64,000 nt of DNA from Thioclava sp. JE_KL1 (GCF_009296265.1 NZ_WBJS01000007.1:1-64000); one strand, 5' to 3'; numbered from the stretch's first letter, positions 44,244-54,399 are shown. The notes: generated from the letters alone by a model not told the origin. Numbers and translations: made by a program.

Positions 44244-44999
44244 ATGAATGCGTTGTATAAGAGTGAACCCGCGGGGAAACGTGTAATGCCGTCTTGCCGC
44301 AAACAGGATGCTGCGATCTGTTTTCTGGGCGCGTCGCAGATTTTTTCCGATACCGTATTGAGAACCGTCGATGCCGAGGTGGCACCGGCGACATGTCTGC
44401 GTCTGGATGATTTCGAAACGTTGCTCGAGGCGTTGCGGTCCGACGGTTGGATCGAGGATCACGGCGCGCTCTGTTCGCTTATCGTGGACGAGGATCACGC
44501 CGATGGTCTCGTCGCGCTGGCGGAACGCCGGGAGCCGCTTCTGTCGCGCGTGAAGCTGATCGTCGCGATCGAAGACGAGGCCTATGCGCAGGATCTGATG
44601 ACGCGCCATAGCGCTGCGATCCTGTCCCATCACATCAGTCTGCTGCCGATGAACGTCAATCTGACGACGTGGCTCTTGATCCTGCGGATGATCGTCTCGG
44701 GGGGGCATTATATCCCGCCCGCGCTTCTGCGCTGCCGTCCGGCAGATCCACCGATCTCTGCGCTGAACGGATCGGCTGCAGCCAACGCGTCGCATGCGAT
44801 CGACGTATCGGGTCTGACGCCGCGCGAAGCCGAGGTGCTCGAGATGCTCGCCTCGGGGCAGCCCAACAAGATCATCGCGGGGCAGCTGAACCTGTCCGAA
44901 CATACGGTGAAGCTGCATATTCACCGCATCATCGGCAAGCTCGGCGTGACCAACCGCACCGAGGCGGCGATCTGGTATCACCGAAATCGAAGTGCCTAA
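44244..44999 (+). CDS. LuxR-family regulator with degenerate receiver (CsgD-like)
   Basis: The 251-residue protein ends in a LuxR-type helix-turn-helix (LTPREAEVLEMLASG from residue 191, then NLSEHTVKLHIHRIIGKLGV). The N-terminal 165 residues look like a receiver fold without a clear phosphoacceptor site, and LILRMIVSGGHYIPPALL before the HTH recalls CsgD-type regulators of matrix genes. It is divergent from the secretion cargo operon, suggesting it controls that operon. The strong Shine-Dalgarno AGGAGGAGG precedes ATG 44244. Confidence 0.82.
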   Translation: MNALYKSEPAGKRVMPSCRKQDAAICFLGASQIFSDTVLRTVDAEVAPATCLRLDDFETLLEALRSDGWIEDHGALCSLIVDEDHADGLVALAERREPLLSRVKLIVAIEDEAYAQDLMTRHSAAILSHHISLLPMNVNLTTWLLILRMIVSGGHYIPPALLRCRPADPPISALNGSAAANASHAIDVSGLTPREAEVLEMLASGQPNKIIAGQLNLSEHTVKLHIHRIIGKLGVTNRTEAAIWYHRNRSA

Positions 45000-45516
45000 G
45001 GACCCGCCCACGCCAACGGAGATGCGCCCGCCGAATTTCGATCAATTCCTGATGCAGATCGGGCGCATCAACTACGCGTGGACCAACACCGAGAGCCTGC
45101 TGATCCATCTGATCGCGGGCCTCGCCGGGACCGACAAGGGCGTCGCTACGATCATCCATCTGACGCTGAACACGACGCGGGCGCGGCTCGATCTGGTGGA
45201 TCGGTTGGCCAAGCGTGACGAATGCCCCTGTGCGCCGAAGGCCTGCGAACGGGTGCTGGCGGTGTCCGCGCGGATGAAGAAGGTCTCGGGGCTGCGCAAT
45301 CATTTCAACCACTGCCTCTACGCCTTCGACGAGGGCGGCGGGCCGGTGCGCGCAATCCAGATGCGGATTGCGGATCGCAAGACCAGTCTGAGGATTGGAG
45401 AAGAAAGCGTTCTGGACAGCGCGACGCTTGCCGAGTTGGAAGCTGCGCTTGCCGAAATGCAGGCGATCAATGCCGAGATCTGGGCGATCGCCAAGGACTA
45501 TGGAATGCCGCTGTAA
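44992..45516 (+). CDS. Hypothetical protein overlapping the LuxR gene
   Basis: The 174-residue protein has no motif I recognise. It is mostly alpha-helical, with no membrane segment or signal peptide, and contains a Cys-x-Cys pair (DECPCAPKAC). The frame opens at GTG 44992, overlapping the LuxR stop by 8 bases, which suggests translational coupling; an ATG at 45021 is an alternative start. It may act with the regulator, but nothing in the sequence proves this. Confidence 0.6.
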   Translation: MPKDPPTPTEMRPPNFDQFLMQIGRINYAWTNTESLLIHLIAGLAGTDKGVATIIHLTLNTTRARLDLVDRLAKRDECPCAPKACERVLAVSARMKKVSGLRNHFNHCLYAFDEGGGPVRAIQMRIADRKTSLRIGEESVLDSATLAELEAALAEMQAINAEIWAIAKDYGMPL

Positions 45517-45554
45517 AGCGGGCAGAGGGCGGTTGAAGATACGCCGCGCCGAGC

Positions 45555-45941
45555 TCAGTTGCGCATCTGGCGTCCCAGCGCCTCAGCCAGTTCCCAGGGA
45601 TTCGTCGGCTTCGAGAAAACCGGGATTTCCGGCATGATCGATTGCAGGGCGAGCGGCAGCGGCTCGGCCGTGTTCACCACCAAGGGCACTTCGCGTTTCC
45701 ACAGCTCGACGATCAGGGCTTCTGCCGATCCGTCCAGCAGGTTCATGTCGAGGATCGCGCCATCGACATTCATCGAGCCGTCGGAAAGCGCAGCACGCGC
45801 GCGCGCCAAGGTTGCGAAGGGGCCGGCAACCTGACCGCCCGCCTCCTCGACCGAGAAGGCGATGTCATAGGCGATGAATAATTCGTCTTCGACCACGAGG
45901 ACATTGCTGCCCTCGAGGCAAGTCATACTGCTCTGTAACAT
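45555..45941 (-). CDS. Single-domain response regulator
   Basis: The 128-residue protein is a stand-alone receiver. The acidic pair Glu18-Asp19 (VVEDE), phosphoacceptor Asp65 (GAILDMNLLDG) and conserved Lys in FSKP are visible. It starts 8 bp after the kinase gene ends, in the same direction, so it is the likely phosphotransfer partner of that kinase. It has no output domain and probably acts by protein contact or as a phosphate sink. Confidence 0.88.
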   Translation of the reverse strand: MLQSSMTCLEGSNVLVVEDELFIAYDIAFSVEEAGGQVAGPFATLARARAALSDGSMNVDGAILDMNLLDGSAEALIVELWKREVPLVVNTAEPLPLALQSIMPEIPVFSKPTNPWELAEALGRQMRN

Positions 45942-45949
45942 GGGCTACA

Positions 45950-47830
45950 CTACCCTTTTATCAGGTCCATTGGCACGGTCATGCGAGCTTGGAACCCGTC
46001 GGGAACCCATTCGGTTCCATAGGTTCCCCGCAATTGGCCCTGAATGGTCAGGTCGATGAGCTTGGATCCGAAGCCGCTGTTGCTCGGTTGCACCAGTTCT
46101 TCAGGATAGCCGCTTTCTCGCCAGTCGAGTTCGAGCTGCCCGGACGTGTTGCGCCAGGTCAGTTCCAGCAGTCCCGCATCATGCGAAAGCGCCCCATATT
46201 TCACGGCGTTAGTCGCCAATTCGTGGATCACCAGCGCGAGGTTGGTCGACCCCGCGTGGTTCAGTGCGACAGGAGGGCCGCTGAGGATCAGGCGCGGATC
46301 GTCGAGATTGGTGTAAGGCGAAAGCACGCCCAGCAACAATTCGCGCAACTCGACCATGCCGCGGAAATCGCGCTCGGGCGTGGCGGTCGGATTGATCAGC
46401 TCATGGGCGCGGGCCAGCGCACCGATCCGCTCGCGCAGGCCCCGCGCCATTTCGTCCGGCGTCTTCGCATGGCGCGCGGTCATGCCGACCAGTCCCGACA
46501 TCATCGCGAAGGCGTTCTTGACCCGGTGGTTGAGTTCGCGCGTCAGCGTGTCGCGCGCTTTCGCGATCTGCCGCTCCTCGGTCACGTCGCGGAGATAGGC
46601 GAGGATCGCGCCGTGCTCGGGGTAAAGGCGTGCCTCCAGAATGCGGCCGTCTCGCCCGTCCTGATCGGTGACCGTCGGGACACCTGTGCGGCGGGCCTCT
46701 TCCAGAGCTTTTTCGAAATTGCTTCCGATCAGATGGGGCGCGGTCTCCCAAAGCGACCGCCCGACCGCCTGTGCTTCCGCCTCGGCTCCGACCGCGTCGC
46801 GGATGCGGGCGCGCATGACCGAATTGGCGAACCGGATTTTGTCTTCGCTATCGAGTTCGACAATCGCGTCGAAGGTGATTTCGTGAAAATGCGCGAGCCG
46901 CCGGTCGACGTCGGCCGCATGTTCGCGCGCCGCGTTCAGATCGGAAATGTCGAGCGCGGTGGCCACGGCCACGGGCGGCTCGCTTTCGACCCGCTGCGCC
47001 GAGACCAGCAGATTGCGTTCCGGCCCGTCATGGCGCACGCAGCGCAGTTCCATATGGCTGATCGTCTCTTCATTGCGCGCCGCGCGCACGATCGGAAACT
47101 CGCTCAGGCTGAGCTTGCGCCCTTCTGGGGTGTACGCGTCGAAGGCGAGCTGCTTGGTCACGTCGCCGTCCGTCACGCCGAACATCTCGATCGCGGTGGC
47201 ATTCAGATCGATAAGCCGACCGGTGCCCAGCTCGGCCACACCGACGCCGATCGGCATCTGGTCGAGAACGGCGCGGAACCGGTTTTCCTCACGATGGGCG
47301 ACGTTGATCTGGCGCCGAAGACGGATTTCCGCCTCGACCCCGGCGGCGATGTCGGACAGCGCCTCGTATTCTTCTTCGGTCCACTGCCGCGCTTCGCGGT
47401 CGATCAGGCAGAACGCCCCCAGCGGCTGCCCGTCGATCGTGCGCAGCGGCACCCCGAGATAGGCGGTCACGCCCAGATCGCGCACGGCACCATTGTCGCG
47501 CAGCACCGTGTCCTCGCGCGCATCGGGCACGTTCAGCGGCGCATCGGATTCGACGACATAGCGGCAGAAGGAATGGCTGAGCGGTGTCTCCGAGGGGGCA
47601 CGGGCGTCCAGCCCGGTTTGCGCCACGAAGACCTGTCGGTTCTCATCGACCATGGAAACCAACGAGACAGGCACTCCGGTCACCCGCGTGGCGAGCCGTG
47701 TCGCGCGCTCGAAGATTTCCGCAGGCGCACTCTCCAAAAGACCGGTCTCGCGCAATGCCCGAAGGCGCGCCGGATCGGCGAGTTTGGACCGTTCTTCACC
47801 GGTCAGCGGAGGGGGCATAGAGGTATTCAT
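45950..47830 (-). CDS. HWE-family histidine kinase with GAF and two PAS domains
   Basis: The 626-residue soluble kinase has a GAF domain (about 30-172), PAS domains (about 183-300 and 310-425) and an HWE-type kinase core: His435 in RELNHRVKNAF, N-box Asn541 (VIHELATNAVKYG) and the Trp-x-Glu signature Trp570-Glu572 (LDWRES). No membrane segment is present, so it senses an internal signal, possibly redox or light through the GAF or PAS domains. HWE kinases often control general stress or light responses in this group. It is followed by the receiver at 45555. Confidence 0.9.
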   Translation of the reverse strand: MNTSMPPPLTGEERSKLADPARLRALRETGLLESAPAEIFERATRLATRVTGVPVSLVSMVDENRQVFVAQTGLDARAPSETPLSHSFCRYVVESDAPLNVPDAREDTVLRDNGAVRDLGVTAYLGVPLRTIDGQPLGAFCLIDREARQWTEEEYEALSDIAAGVEAEIRLRRQINVAHREENRFRAVLDQMPIGVGVAELGTGRLIDLNATAIEMFGVTDGDVTKQLAFDAYTPEGRKLSLSEFPIVRAARNEETISHMELRCVRHDGPERNLLVSAQRVESEPPVAVATALDISDLNAAREHAADVDRRLAHFHEITFDAIVELDSEDKIRFANSVMRARIRDAVGAEAEAQAVGRSLWETAPHLIGSNFEKALEEARRTGVPTVTDQDGRDGRILEARLYPEHGAILAYLRDVTEERQIAKARDTLTRELNHRVKNAFAMMSGLVGMTARHAKTPDEMARGLRERIGALARAHELINPTATPERDFRGMVELRELLLGVLSPYTNLDDPRLILSGPPVALNHAGSTNLALVIHELATNAVKYGALSHDAGLLELTWRNTSGQLELDWRESGYPEELVQPSNSGFGSKLIDLTIQGQLRGTYGTEWVPDGFQARMTVPMDLIKG

Positions 47831-47881
47831 GCGCAGGCTCTCATAATTCCACCTATGCCCCGAAGAAACCCATTTCGCCCA

Positions 47882-47895
47882 GTGTCATATGACAC
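47882..47895. promoter_or_regulatory. 14-bp perfect palindrome upstream of the HWE kinase
   Basis: GTGTCATATGACAC is a perfect palindrome 52 bp before the kinase ATG on the minus strand. It could be an operator for a dimeric regulator. The rest of 47831-48118 shows nothing I can name. Confidence 0.4.
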
Positions 47896-48118
47896 GGTTG
47901 CGATCACGATTTCCGCCAAACACGATTTTCTTCAGCGTTTTTCGTGATGCGGTTGCGGTGTCGACGAATCGCAGAGCCAAGAGGTCGCGACCACCCGCAT
48001 TCCGAAGGCGTCTTATGCTGAATTCGTAACGCGTTCTAATGGGTGACGTTAGGTAAGGATTCGCGCAGGTTTCAGCGAACCGGCAGGAACTGGCCTAGGC
48101 ACGCGACGGAGAGCGTAC

Positions 48119-49183
48119 TTAGCAAGCGGTGGCGGGTGTCATCGTGCGCTGGTCGAGCAGGAAGTCGGTCACCATCGCGCCGATCCACATGCAGAACAGC
48201 GCCAGCCACGCGGTGCCTGCCAGAACGGAGGTGCCCGTCACGCCGTTGCCGATGGCGCAGCCGCCGGCGAGCATCGCGCCGAAGCCCATGAAGATCGCCC
48301 CGATCATCGAGCGCCGCATCACCGGCATCGAGTCGAAGCCCTGCCAGGCGAACTGGCGCGAGAAGAGCGAGCTCAGGAAAGCGCCCAGAACCACGCCGGG
48401 CACGAGGCCCACGTCGAATTCCAGCACCGAGTTGCGGTCGAGGAAGAACATCAGCGTATTGGCCGAGGGGCCCGAGAAGGTGACGGAATTCACCGGCACC
48501 GGGTCGAAAGCGACCTGGCTCAGCATGAAGGTCAGCACCCAGCCCACCGCGACCGCGAAGCCGACGCCGGAGGCGAAGATCCACGTCTTCACGCCGATCT
48601 CATTGCGCTTGGCCAGATACATGCCCGCGATGGCGAAGACGATGCCGACAGCCAGCCCGGTCCAGTCGGGAAGGTGCAGCGCGTCGAGGATATTCACGTT
48701 CTGCGCGCCGGTGATCCAGAGGCTCGCCAGCCGGTCACGCAGTGGCGCGAGGATGCCCTTGAGGCTCATCGTGGCGGTCACCGCGAAGATCAGCCCCGAG
48801 ACGACCGAACGCAGGTTGCCCGTCGCCGCCAGCACGAGAAGCCGTCCCGAACAGCCGCGCGACAGCACCATGCCGACACCGAAGATCAGCCCGCCGATGA
48901 TCGCGCCCGACCACGAGCCGGGCACCGACATCATCCGGCTGTCGCCCTGCCGGAACAGATCGAGCAGTTGCGCGCTCTGCACCCAGACCAGCGCGGTCGA
49001 AAAGGTCAGAAACCACACCGCGACCTTGCCGCCCAGCTTGCCGCGCGCGAATTCCACCGTGGCAGCCCGCAGGCAGAAGTTGGATTTCTGCGCGGCCACG
49101 CCGAAGATAAGCCCGGTGATCACCCCGAAAAGCGCCGCCGTGGGGCCTTCGCCGATCCGCTCGATGAGTGCGATGATGTCCAT
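48119..49183 (-). CDS. YeeE/YedE-family sulfur compound transporter
   Basis: The 354-residue inner-membrane protein belongs to the YeeE/YedE (TsuA-like) family that moves thiosulfate or related sulfur species. About nine hydrophobic segments are present, and conserved cysteines occur at SNFCLRAA, SRGCSGRLL and GGCAIGNGVTG, which are thought to relay the thiosulfate. The start at 49183 begins the conserved part; the open frame to 49237 is upstream. A palindromic operator candidate lies just upstream. No sulfurtransferase is adjacent. Confidence 0.88.
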   Translation of the reverse strand: MDIIALIERIGEGPTAALFGVITGLIFGVAAQKSNFCLRAATVEFARGKLGGKVAVWFLTFSTALVWVQSAQLLDLFRQGDSRMMSVPGSWSGAIIGGLIFGVGMVLSRGCSGRLLVLAATGNLRSVVSGLIFAVTATMSLKGILAPLRDRLASLWITGAQNVNILDALHLPDWTGLAVGIVFAIAGMYLAKRNEIGVKTWIFASGVGFAVAVGWVLTFMLSQVAFDPVPVNSVTFSGPSANTLMFFLDRNSVLEFDVGLVPGVVLGAFLSSLFSRQFAWQGFDSMPVMRRSMIGAIFMGFGAMLAGGCAIGNGVTGTSVLAGTAWLALFCMWIGAMVTDFLLDQRTMTPATAC

Positions 49184-49205
49184 GATACGATCTCCCGTTC
49201 GCGCA

Positions 49206-49224
49206 CGGTTTCTGCCAGAAACCG
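49206..49224. promoter_or_regulatory. Palindromic operator candidate between yeeE-like and MFS genes
   Basis: CGGTTTCTG (49206-49214) and CAGAAACCG (49216-49224) are perfect 9-bp arms around one base, with a third CAGAAAC half-site at 49225-49231. It is 23 bp from the yeeE-like start and 80 bp from the MFS start, so one regulator could control both divergent genes. Confidence 0.5.
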
Positions 49225-49303
49225 CAGAAACGCACATTGATCTGAGTCAGGTTGCACCTTTTGCAGACTTGCCGCAGGCGCTGCCGTCGCGTCTAAGGAA
49301 GGC

Positions 49304-50539
49304 ATGATGAAGTTCCGATCCGTCCCTCTCGACGAGGCCCACGAGCTGCCGCGCTGGCGCAGACCCGAGGCGCTGCTCTACGTCATGGCCACCGCCATGC
49401 CGATCTCCTTCGCCACCTGGTCGGCGCTCCTGAACAACTTCGTCATCGACGTGGTGAATTTCGACGGCGTCGATATCGGCTGGCTGCAGAGCTTCCGCGA
49501 AGTGCCGGGCTTCCTCGCGATCGGGGTGATCGTCGTGCTCTGGGTGATGCGCGAGCAGACGCTGGCCATCCTGTCGTTGCTGCTTCTGGGCGGAGCGACG
49601 GCGGTGACCGCGCTGTTTCCCAGCTTCGCCGGGCTGATCATCGTGACGCTCCTGTCCTCGATCGGGTTTCACTATTTCCAGACGGTGAACCAGTCGCTGC
49701 AATTGCAGTGGATCGACAAGGCCAAGGCGCCGCAGACCTTGGGCAAGATCGTGGCCATCGGCTCGGGTGCCTCGTTGGCGGCCTATGCGGTGCTGGTGCT
49801 GACCTGGAAGACGTTCAACCTCAGCTATGAATTCGTCTACGCTACCGCCGGGATCGCGACGATGGTGATGATGGCGGCCGCCGCGCTGATCTATCCGCAG
49901 TTCCACACCCGCGAGCCGCAATCGAAGAAGTTCGTGCTGCGTCGTCGCTACTGGCTCTATTACGCGATCACCTTCATGGCGGGCGCGCGGCGGCAGATCT
50001 TCGTGGTCTTCGCCGCCTTCATGATGGTCGAACGCTTCGGGCTGCGCGTGGACGAGATCACCGCGCTCTTCCTGATCAATTTCGCGGTCAACATGGCCGC
50101 CGCGCCTGCAATGGGCCGGTTCGTGCATCGCTTCGGCGAGCGCCGGGCGCTGATCTTCGAATATGTCGGGCTGACGCTGCTGTTCCTCGCCTATGGCGGC
50201 ATCTACTGGTTCGGCTGGGGCATCTGGCTGGCCTGCGCGCTCTATGTGGTCGATCACCTGCTGTTCGCGCTGGCCTTCGCGCAGAAGACTTATTTCCAGA
50301 AAATCTGCGACCCCGAGGATATCGCGCCCACCGCCGCCGTCGCCTTCACGATCAACCATATCGCGGCTGTCTTCCTGCCAGTGACGCTGGGCTATCTGTG
50401 GATGGTCTCGCCCGGCGCGGTCTTCGGGCTGGCGGCCTCGATGGCGGTGATCTCGCTGGGGCTCGCGCTGCTGGTGCCGCGTCACCCTTCGAAAGGCTAC
50501 GAGACGGTGCTGCAAGGCCTCGGTCCGGTTCCGGCGTGA
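49304..50539 (+). CDS. Major facilitator superfamily transporter
   Basis: The 411-residue protein has about twelve membrane helices with a central cytoplasmic loop (TREPQSKKFVLRRRYWL). The family is clear, the substrate is not. ATG 49304 follows AAGGAAGG; ATG 49307 directly after is an alternative. It is divergent from the sulfur transporter and may share its regulator. Confidence 0.85.
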   Translation: MMKFRSVPLDEAHELPRWRRPEALLYVMATAMPISFATWSALLNNFVIDVVNFDGVDIGWLQSFREVPGFLAIGVIVVLWVMREQTLAILSLLLLGGATAVTALFPSFAGLIIVTLLSSIGFHYFQTVNQSLQLQWIDKAKAPQTLGKIVAIGSGASLAAYAVLVLTWKTFNLSYEFVYATAGIATMVMMAAAALIYPQFHTREPQSKKFVLRRRYWLYYAITFMAGARRQIFVVFAAFMMVERFGLRVDEITALFLINFAVNMAAAPAMGRFVHRFGERRALIFEYVGLTLLFLAYGGIYWFGWGIWLACALYVVDHLLFALAFAQKTYFQKICDPEDIAPTAAVAFTINHIAAVFLPVTLGYLWMVSPGAVFGLAASMAVISLGLALLVPRHPSKGYETVLQGLGPVPA

Positions 50540-50607
50540 TGCCTGCTTGAACTGGAAATTCCGCCGCTCCGCGCCTATCTGAGAGGGGCGCGAAAGGGAG
50601 ATTTACC

Positions 50608-51252
<645 letters not shown>

Positions 51253-51331
51253 TCGGATGCGTGTGCGCGCCGCTTGACGGCTCGCGCCCGCGGCCCTAAG
51301 CCCGGGCGCAACCATCCCGAGGAGCGCGCCC

Positions 51332-52201
51332 ATGACCACCTTCACCGCCTTTACCACGCTGGCCGATCGCGAGGCCGCCGAGGCGCTGTCCGAACGTCTC
51401 GAAGAGCTCGATCCCGGCCCCTACGGTACCGGCGTGTTCGAGATCGAGGACGGGTCGGGCCGCTACGAGGTTTCGGGCTATTTTCTCGAGGCCCCCGACG
51501 ACGTGGCGCTGGACCTGCTGGCGATCTCGCACGGGGCGCAGCCCTTCGTCGTCTCGGAAATCCCGGAAACCGATTGGGTCGCCCATGTGCGGCGCGAACT
51601 GGCCCCGGTGCGCGCGGGCCGCTTCTTCCTCTATGGCAGCCATGACGAGGACAAGATCCCCGCCGATGCGATCGCGCTGCGGATCGATGCGGCGATGGCC
51701 TTCGGGACGGGCCATCACGGCACGACCTCGGGCTGCCTGACCGCGCTCGACGATCTGGCGAAGGAAGGTCATACCTTCCACAACGTCGCCGATATCGGCT
51801 GCGGCACCGCCGTTCTGGCGATGGCGGCGGCGAAGCTCTGGCCCGAGCCGGTGCTGGCCTCCGATATCGATCCGGTCGCGGTGGAGACGGCGGCGGCGAA
51901 TGTCGCGGTGAACGATCTTGAGGGCCGCGTGATCTGCATCGAGGCCGCGGGCTTCGGCGATCCGCGCCTGAAAGAGGCCGCGCCCTTCGATCTGATCTTC
52001 GCCAATATCCTCAAAGGCCCGCTCGTCGCGCTCGCCCCCGAAATGGGCCGCAACTGCGCCGAATCGGGCTTCGTGATCCTGAGCGGGATCCTCAACGAAC
52101 AGGCCGATGAAGTGGTCGCCGCCTATCAGGCGCAGGGCTTTGTTTCCCATTCGCGTAAGGAATTCGGCGAATGGACGACATTGGCCATGCAGCGCACCTA
52201 A
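51332..52201 (+). CDS. prmA: Ribosomal protein L11 methyltransferase
   Basis: The 289-residue SAM-dependent methyltransferase modifies ribosomal protein L11. The C-terminal Rossmann domain shows [13 protein letters not shown] as SAM-binding motif I and [13 protein letters not shown] upstream of it, as in PrmA. A GC-rich hairpin (GCGCCCG/CGGGCGC, 51284-51309) lies in the leader. ATG 51332 follows GAGGAGCG. Confidence 0.94.
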   Translation: MTTFTAFTTLADREAAEALSERLEELDPGPYGTGVFEIEDGSGRYEVSGYFLEAPDDVALDLLAISHGAQPFVVSEIPETDWVAHVRRELAPVRAGRFFLYGSHDEDKIPADAIALRIDAAMAFGTGHHGTTSGCLTALDDLAKEGHTFHNVADIGCGTAVLAMAAAKLWPEPVLASDIDPVAVETAAANVAVNDLEGRVICIEAAGFGDPRLKEAAPFDLIFANILKGPLVALAPEMGRNCAESGFVILSGILNEQADEVVAAYQAQGFVSHSRKEFGEWTTLAMQRT

Positions 52202-52293
52202 TCCGCCACAAATCCGCTCTGATTGCCGTAAGGATTGCTTTACCCTGACGTGAGAAATTGCCTTTGGGGGCATCGCAGTTAACGGGGTTTGCC

Positions 52294-52641
52294 ATGCGCG
52301 ATCCACAAATCGAGTCTTTTGAAAAGCGCCTGCATCGGATCGACCAGATCCATCAAGCAGGCGGCGCATTCGAGGCGTCCGGTGCATTGGGGCGCAGCTA
52401 TTTTGATTCCATGCGCCCGAAGTCGCGCCGCAGTTTTCCGCTGCGCGGTGTGGCGCTGATCTTTGCCGGTGTTCTGCTGGTGAAGGGCGCGATGCTCGCG
52501 CAGGTGGGCCAGGAGAGCTACGAGGCGCGCGTCGCAAGCCTCGCGGGTGGGTCGCAATTCGAACGGGTTGGGGCCTGGATCATGCATGCCGACCCGATCA
52601 CCCGCAAAATCGCCGGGCTGCTCGCGCCGTATATCGGCTGA
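52294..52641 (+). CDS. Conserved small membrane-anchored hypothetical protein
   Basis: The 115-residue protein has a charged N-terminal half (about 1-48) and one membrane segment (about 52-70, RGVALIFAGVLLVKGAMLAQV), followed by a short hydrophilic tail. It has no motif I recognise. It follows prmA by 92 bp. The terminator at 52667-52699 ends the unit. Confidence 0.7.
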   Translation: MRDPQIESFEKRLHRIDQIHQAGGAFEASGALGRSYFDSMRPKSRRSFPLRGVALIFAGVLLVKGAMLAQVGQESYEARVASLAGGSQFERVGAWIMHADPITRKIAGLLAPYIG

Positions 52642-52666
52642 GCGCCAAAGCCATTAAGCCATAAAG

Positions 52667-52699
52667 AAAGGGCTGCGCCGTTGCCGGGGCAGCCCTTTT
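52667..52699. terminator. Bidirectional intrinsic terminator
   Basis: AAAGGGCTGC (52667-52676) and GCAGCCCTTT (52689-52698) form a perfect 10-bp stem with a 12-nt loop and a T run after it. It lies between the small membrane gene and the convergent DUF1127 gene and serves both directions. Confidence 0.88.
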
Positions 52700-52719
52700 C
52701 GCATGACCTGTCGGTCGCG

Positions 52720-52905
52720 TTAGCGCAGGCGCGCCACGTCGAGCCGGGTCAGGCCGATATCGTCCAGCGCGCGGTCGCTGAGCTTCATCAGAGCCTTGCG
52801 GGTGACGCGTGCGTCGTTCCAGTCGTGCAGGGCGGCGATCAGCGAGGTAAAGACGCTCGGTCGGGCGCTGCGGCTCATGCGGGTGTTGATATCCATCGAA
52901 GCCAT
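52720..52905 (-). CDS. DUF1127-domain small protein
   Basis: The 61-residue basic protein ends in LMKLSDRALDDIGLTRLDVARLR, the DUF1127 signature. Such small Arg-rich proteins in alphaproteobacteria bind RNA or act in phosphate and stress control. AAGGAT lies upstream of ATG 52905. The N-terminal extension (residues 1-17) is unstructured. Confidence 0.88.
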   Translation of the reverse strand: MASMDINTRMSRSARPSVFTSLIAALHDWNDARVTRKALMKLSDRALDDIGLTRLDVARLR

Positions 52906-53121
52906 GGGGAGGATCCTTCAGTTCACAAACTGCTCAAGTTTCGGGCATTACATCTTCTGAAGCGCAGATAAGACTGGCAGGGTGCGAAAACAATCTCAGT
53001 TTTGGCAGCCCCGCCATGCAGGAATCGCATGTGATATGAGGCCGGTTTTTGCATCCCCTCTGGCCGATGTTCCCTTTTCGTGCTAGTTCTTGCGAAACAA
53101 CACGAGAACAAGGCAGGGCAA

Positions 53122-53655
53122 ATGCGGGTGATCGGGATCGATCCGGGGTTACGCAATCTCGGATGGGGCGTGATCGAGATGGACGGATCGCGACTCAGGC
53201 ACGTCGCGAACGGGATTCTCCACTCCGAAGGTAAGGATTTGGCAAAGCGCCTGCTGGTGCTGCACGAAGGGCTGAGCGCGGTCATCGCGACCCACATGCC
53301 TGAAGCGGCCGCGGTGGAGCAGACCTTCGTCAACAAGGACGCGGTGGCGACGCTGAAACTTGGGCAGGCGCGCGGCATTGCGCTTCTGGCTCCGGCGCAG
53401 GCCGGGCTCGAGGTCGGCGAATACGCTCCGAACGCAATCAAGAAAACGGTCGTCGGTGTCGGCCATGCCGACAAGACGCAGGTGCAGCATATGGTGCGCC
53501 ATCAACTGCCCGGCGTGCAGTTCGAAGGCGCCGATGCAGCCGATGCGCTCGCCATTGCGATCTGCCACGCCTTCCATTTGCAATCGGCGGCTCGGATGAA
53601 CGCGGCGCAACTCTCCCGCGATGCCTTGGGCACAACCCAGCGGAGGCGCGCATGA
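53122..53655 (+). CDS. ruvC: Holliday junction resolvase RuvC
   Basis: The 177-residue nuclease cleaves Holliday junctions in recombination repair. The metal site is formed by Asp7 (GIDPG), Glu66 (VEQTF), Asp138 and Asp141. ATG 53122 begins the conserved [10 protein letters not shown]; the open frame from 53080 is upstream. It overlaps ruvA by four bases. Confidence 0.97.
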   Translation: MRVIGIDPGLRNLGWGVIEMDGSRLRHVANGILHSEGKDLAKRLLVLHEGLSAVIATHMPEAAAVEQTFVNKDAVATLKLGQARGIALLAPAQAGLEVGEYAPNAIKKTVVGVGHADKTQVQHMVRHQLPGVQFEGADAADALAIAICHAFHLQSAARMNAAQLSRDALGTTQRRRA

Positions 53656-54320
53656 TCGGTCGCATCGCAGGGGTCATCATTCACCGCGCGCTCGACCATG
53701 TCATGATCGACGTGCGCGGCGTGGGCTATGTCGTCCATGTCAGCCAGCGCACCGCGCAATCACTGCCGCCCGTGGGCGAAGCCTGCGCGCTCTATACCGA
53801 TCTGCTGGTGCGCGAGGACCTGCTGCAGCTTTTCGGCTTCCCGACGCTCTTGGAGAAGGAATGGCACCGGCTGCTGACTTCGGTGCAGGGGATCGGCGCG
53901 AAAGCCTCGCTCGCGATCCTCGGCACGCTCGGCGCGGAGGGGCTGGGCCGCGCGATCGCGCTGGGCGACTGGTCGGCGGTGAAATCCGCCCCCGGCGTCG
54001 GCCCGAAACTCGCGCAGCGCGTCGTGCTTGAGCTGAAGGAGAAAGCGCCGACCGTCATGGCGATGGGGGCGGAGTTCACCGTTGATGCCACCCCCGAGGT
54101 GATCGAGGACACGCCGGCCAAGAAGCCCGCAAAGAAAGCAGCCCCGGCCGCGACGCCGAAGGTAAACTTCACCGCCGAGGCGATCTCCGCGCTCACCAAT
54201 CTCGGCTATGCGCCCTCGGACGCGGCCGGTGCCGTGGCGCAGGCCAATGACGACCCGGAGGTCACCGACACGGCCAAGCTGATCCGCGCGGCGCTAAGGC
54301 TCCTGGCCCCAAAGGATTGA
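53652..54320 (+). CDS. ruvA: Holliday junction branch-migration protein RuvA
   Basis: The 222-residue protein binds four-way junctions and recruits RuvB. The N-terminal OB-fold ([21 protein letters not shown]) and helix-hairpin-helix segments ([18 protein letters not shown]) are visible, with an acidic-Ala linker and C-terminal domain III ([15 protein letters not shown]). Its start overlaps the ruvC stop. A dispersed repeat follows immediately. Confidence 0.96.
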   Translation: MIGRIAGVIIHRALDHVMIDVRGVGYVVHVSQRTAQSLPPVGEACALYTDLLVREDLLQLFGFPTLLEKEWHRLLTSVQGIGAKASLAILGTLGAEGLGRAIALGDWSAVKSAPGVGPKLAQRVVLELKEKAPTVMAMGAEFTVDATPEVIEDTPAKKPAKKAAPAATPKVNFTAEAISALTNLGYAPSDAAGAVAQANDDPEVTDTAKLIRAALRLLAPKD

Positions 54321-54370
54321 CCTCTTCCTCTTGGGATAAATATCCCGGGGTGCGGGGCAGAGCCCCGCTT
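54321..54370 (+). repeat. Dispersed intergenic repeat, copy C (short form)
   Basis: CCTCTTCCTCTTGG directly follows the ruvA stop, then ATAAATATCCCGGGG and a CGGGGC-AGA-GCCCCG hairpin. It is inserted between ruvA and ruvB, interrupting a usually tight operon. Confidence 0.82.
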
Positions 54371-54399
54371 GCTCCCCTCCGCCAAAGGCGCGACAGTAA

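Noticed and set aside
49235-49249. Possible FNR-type site upstream of the MFS gene
   Set aside because: TTGAT-N4-GTCAG fits only one half-site well; too weak to call.
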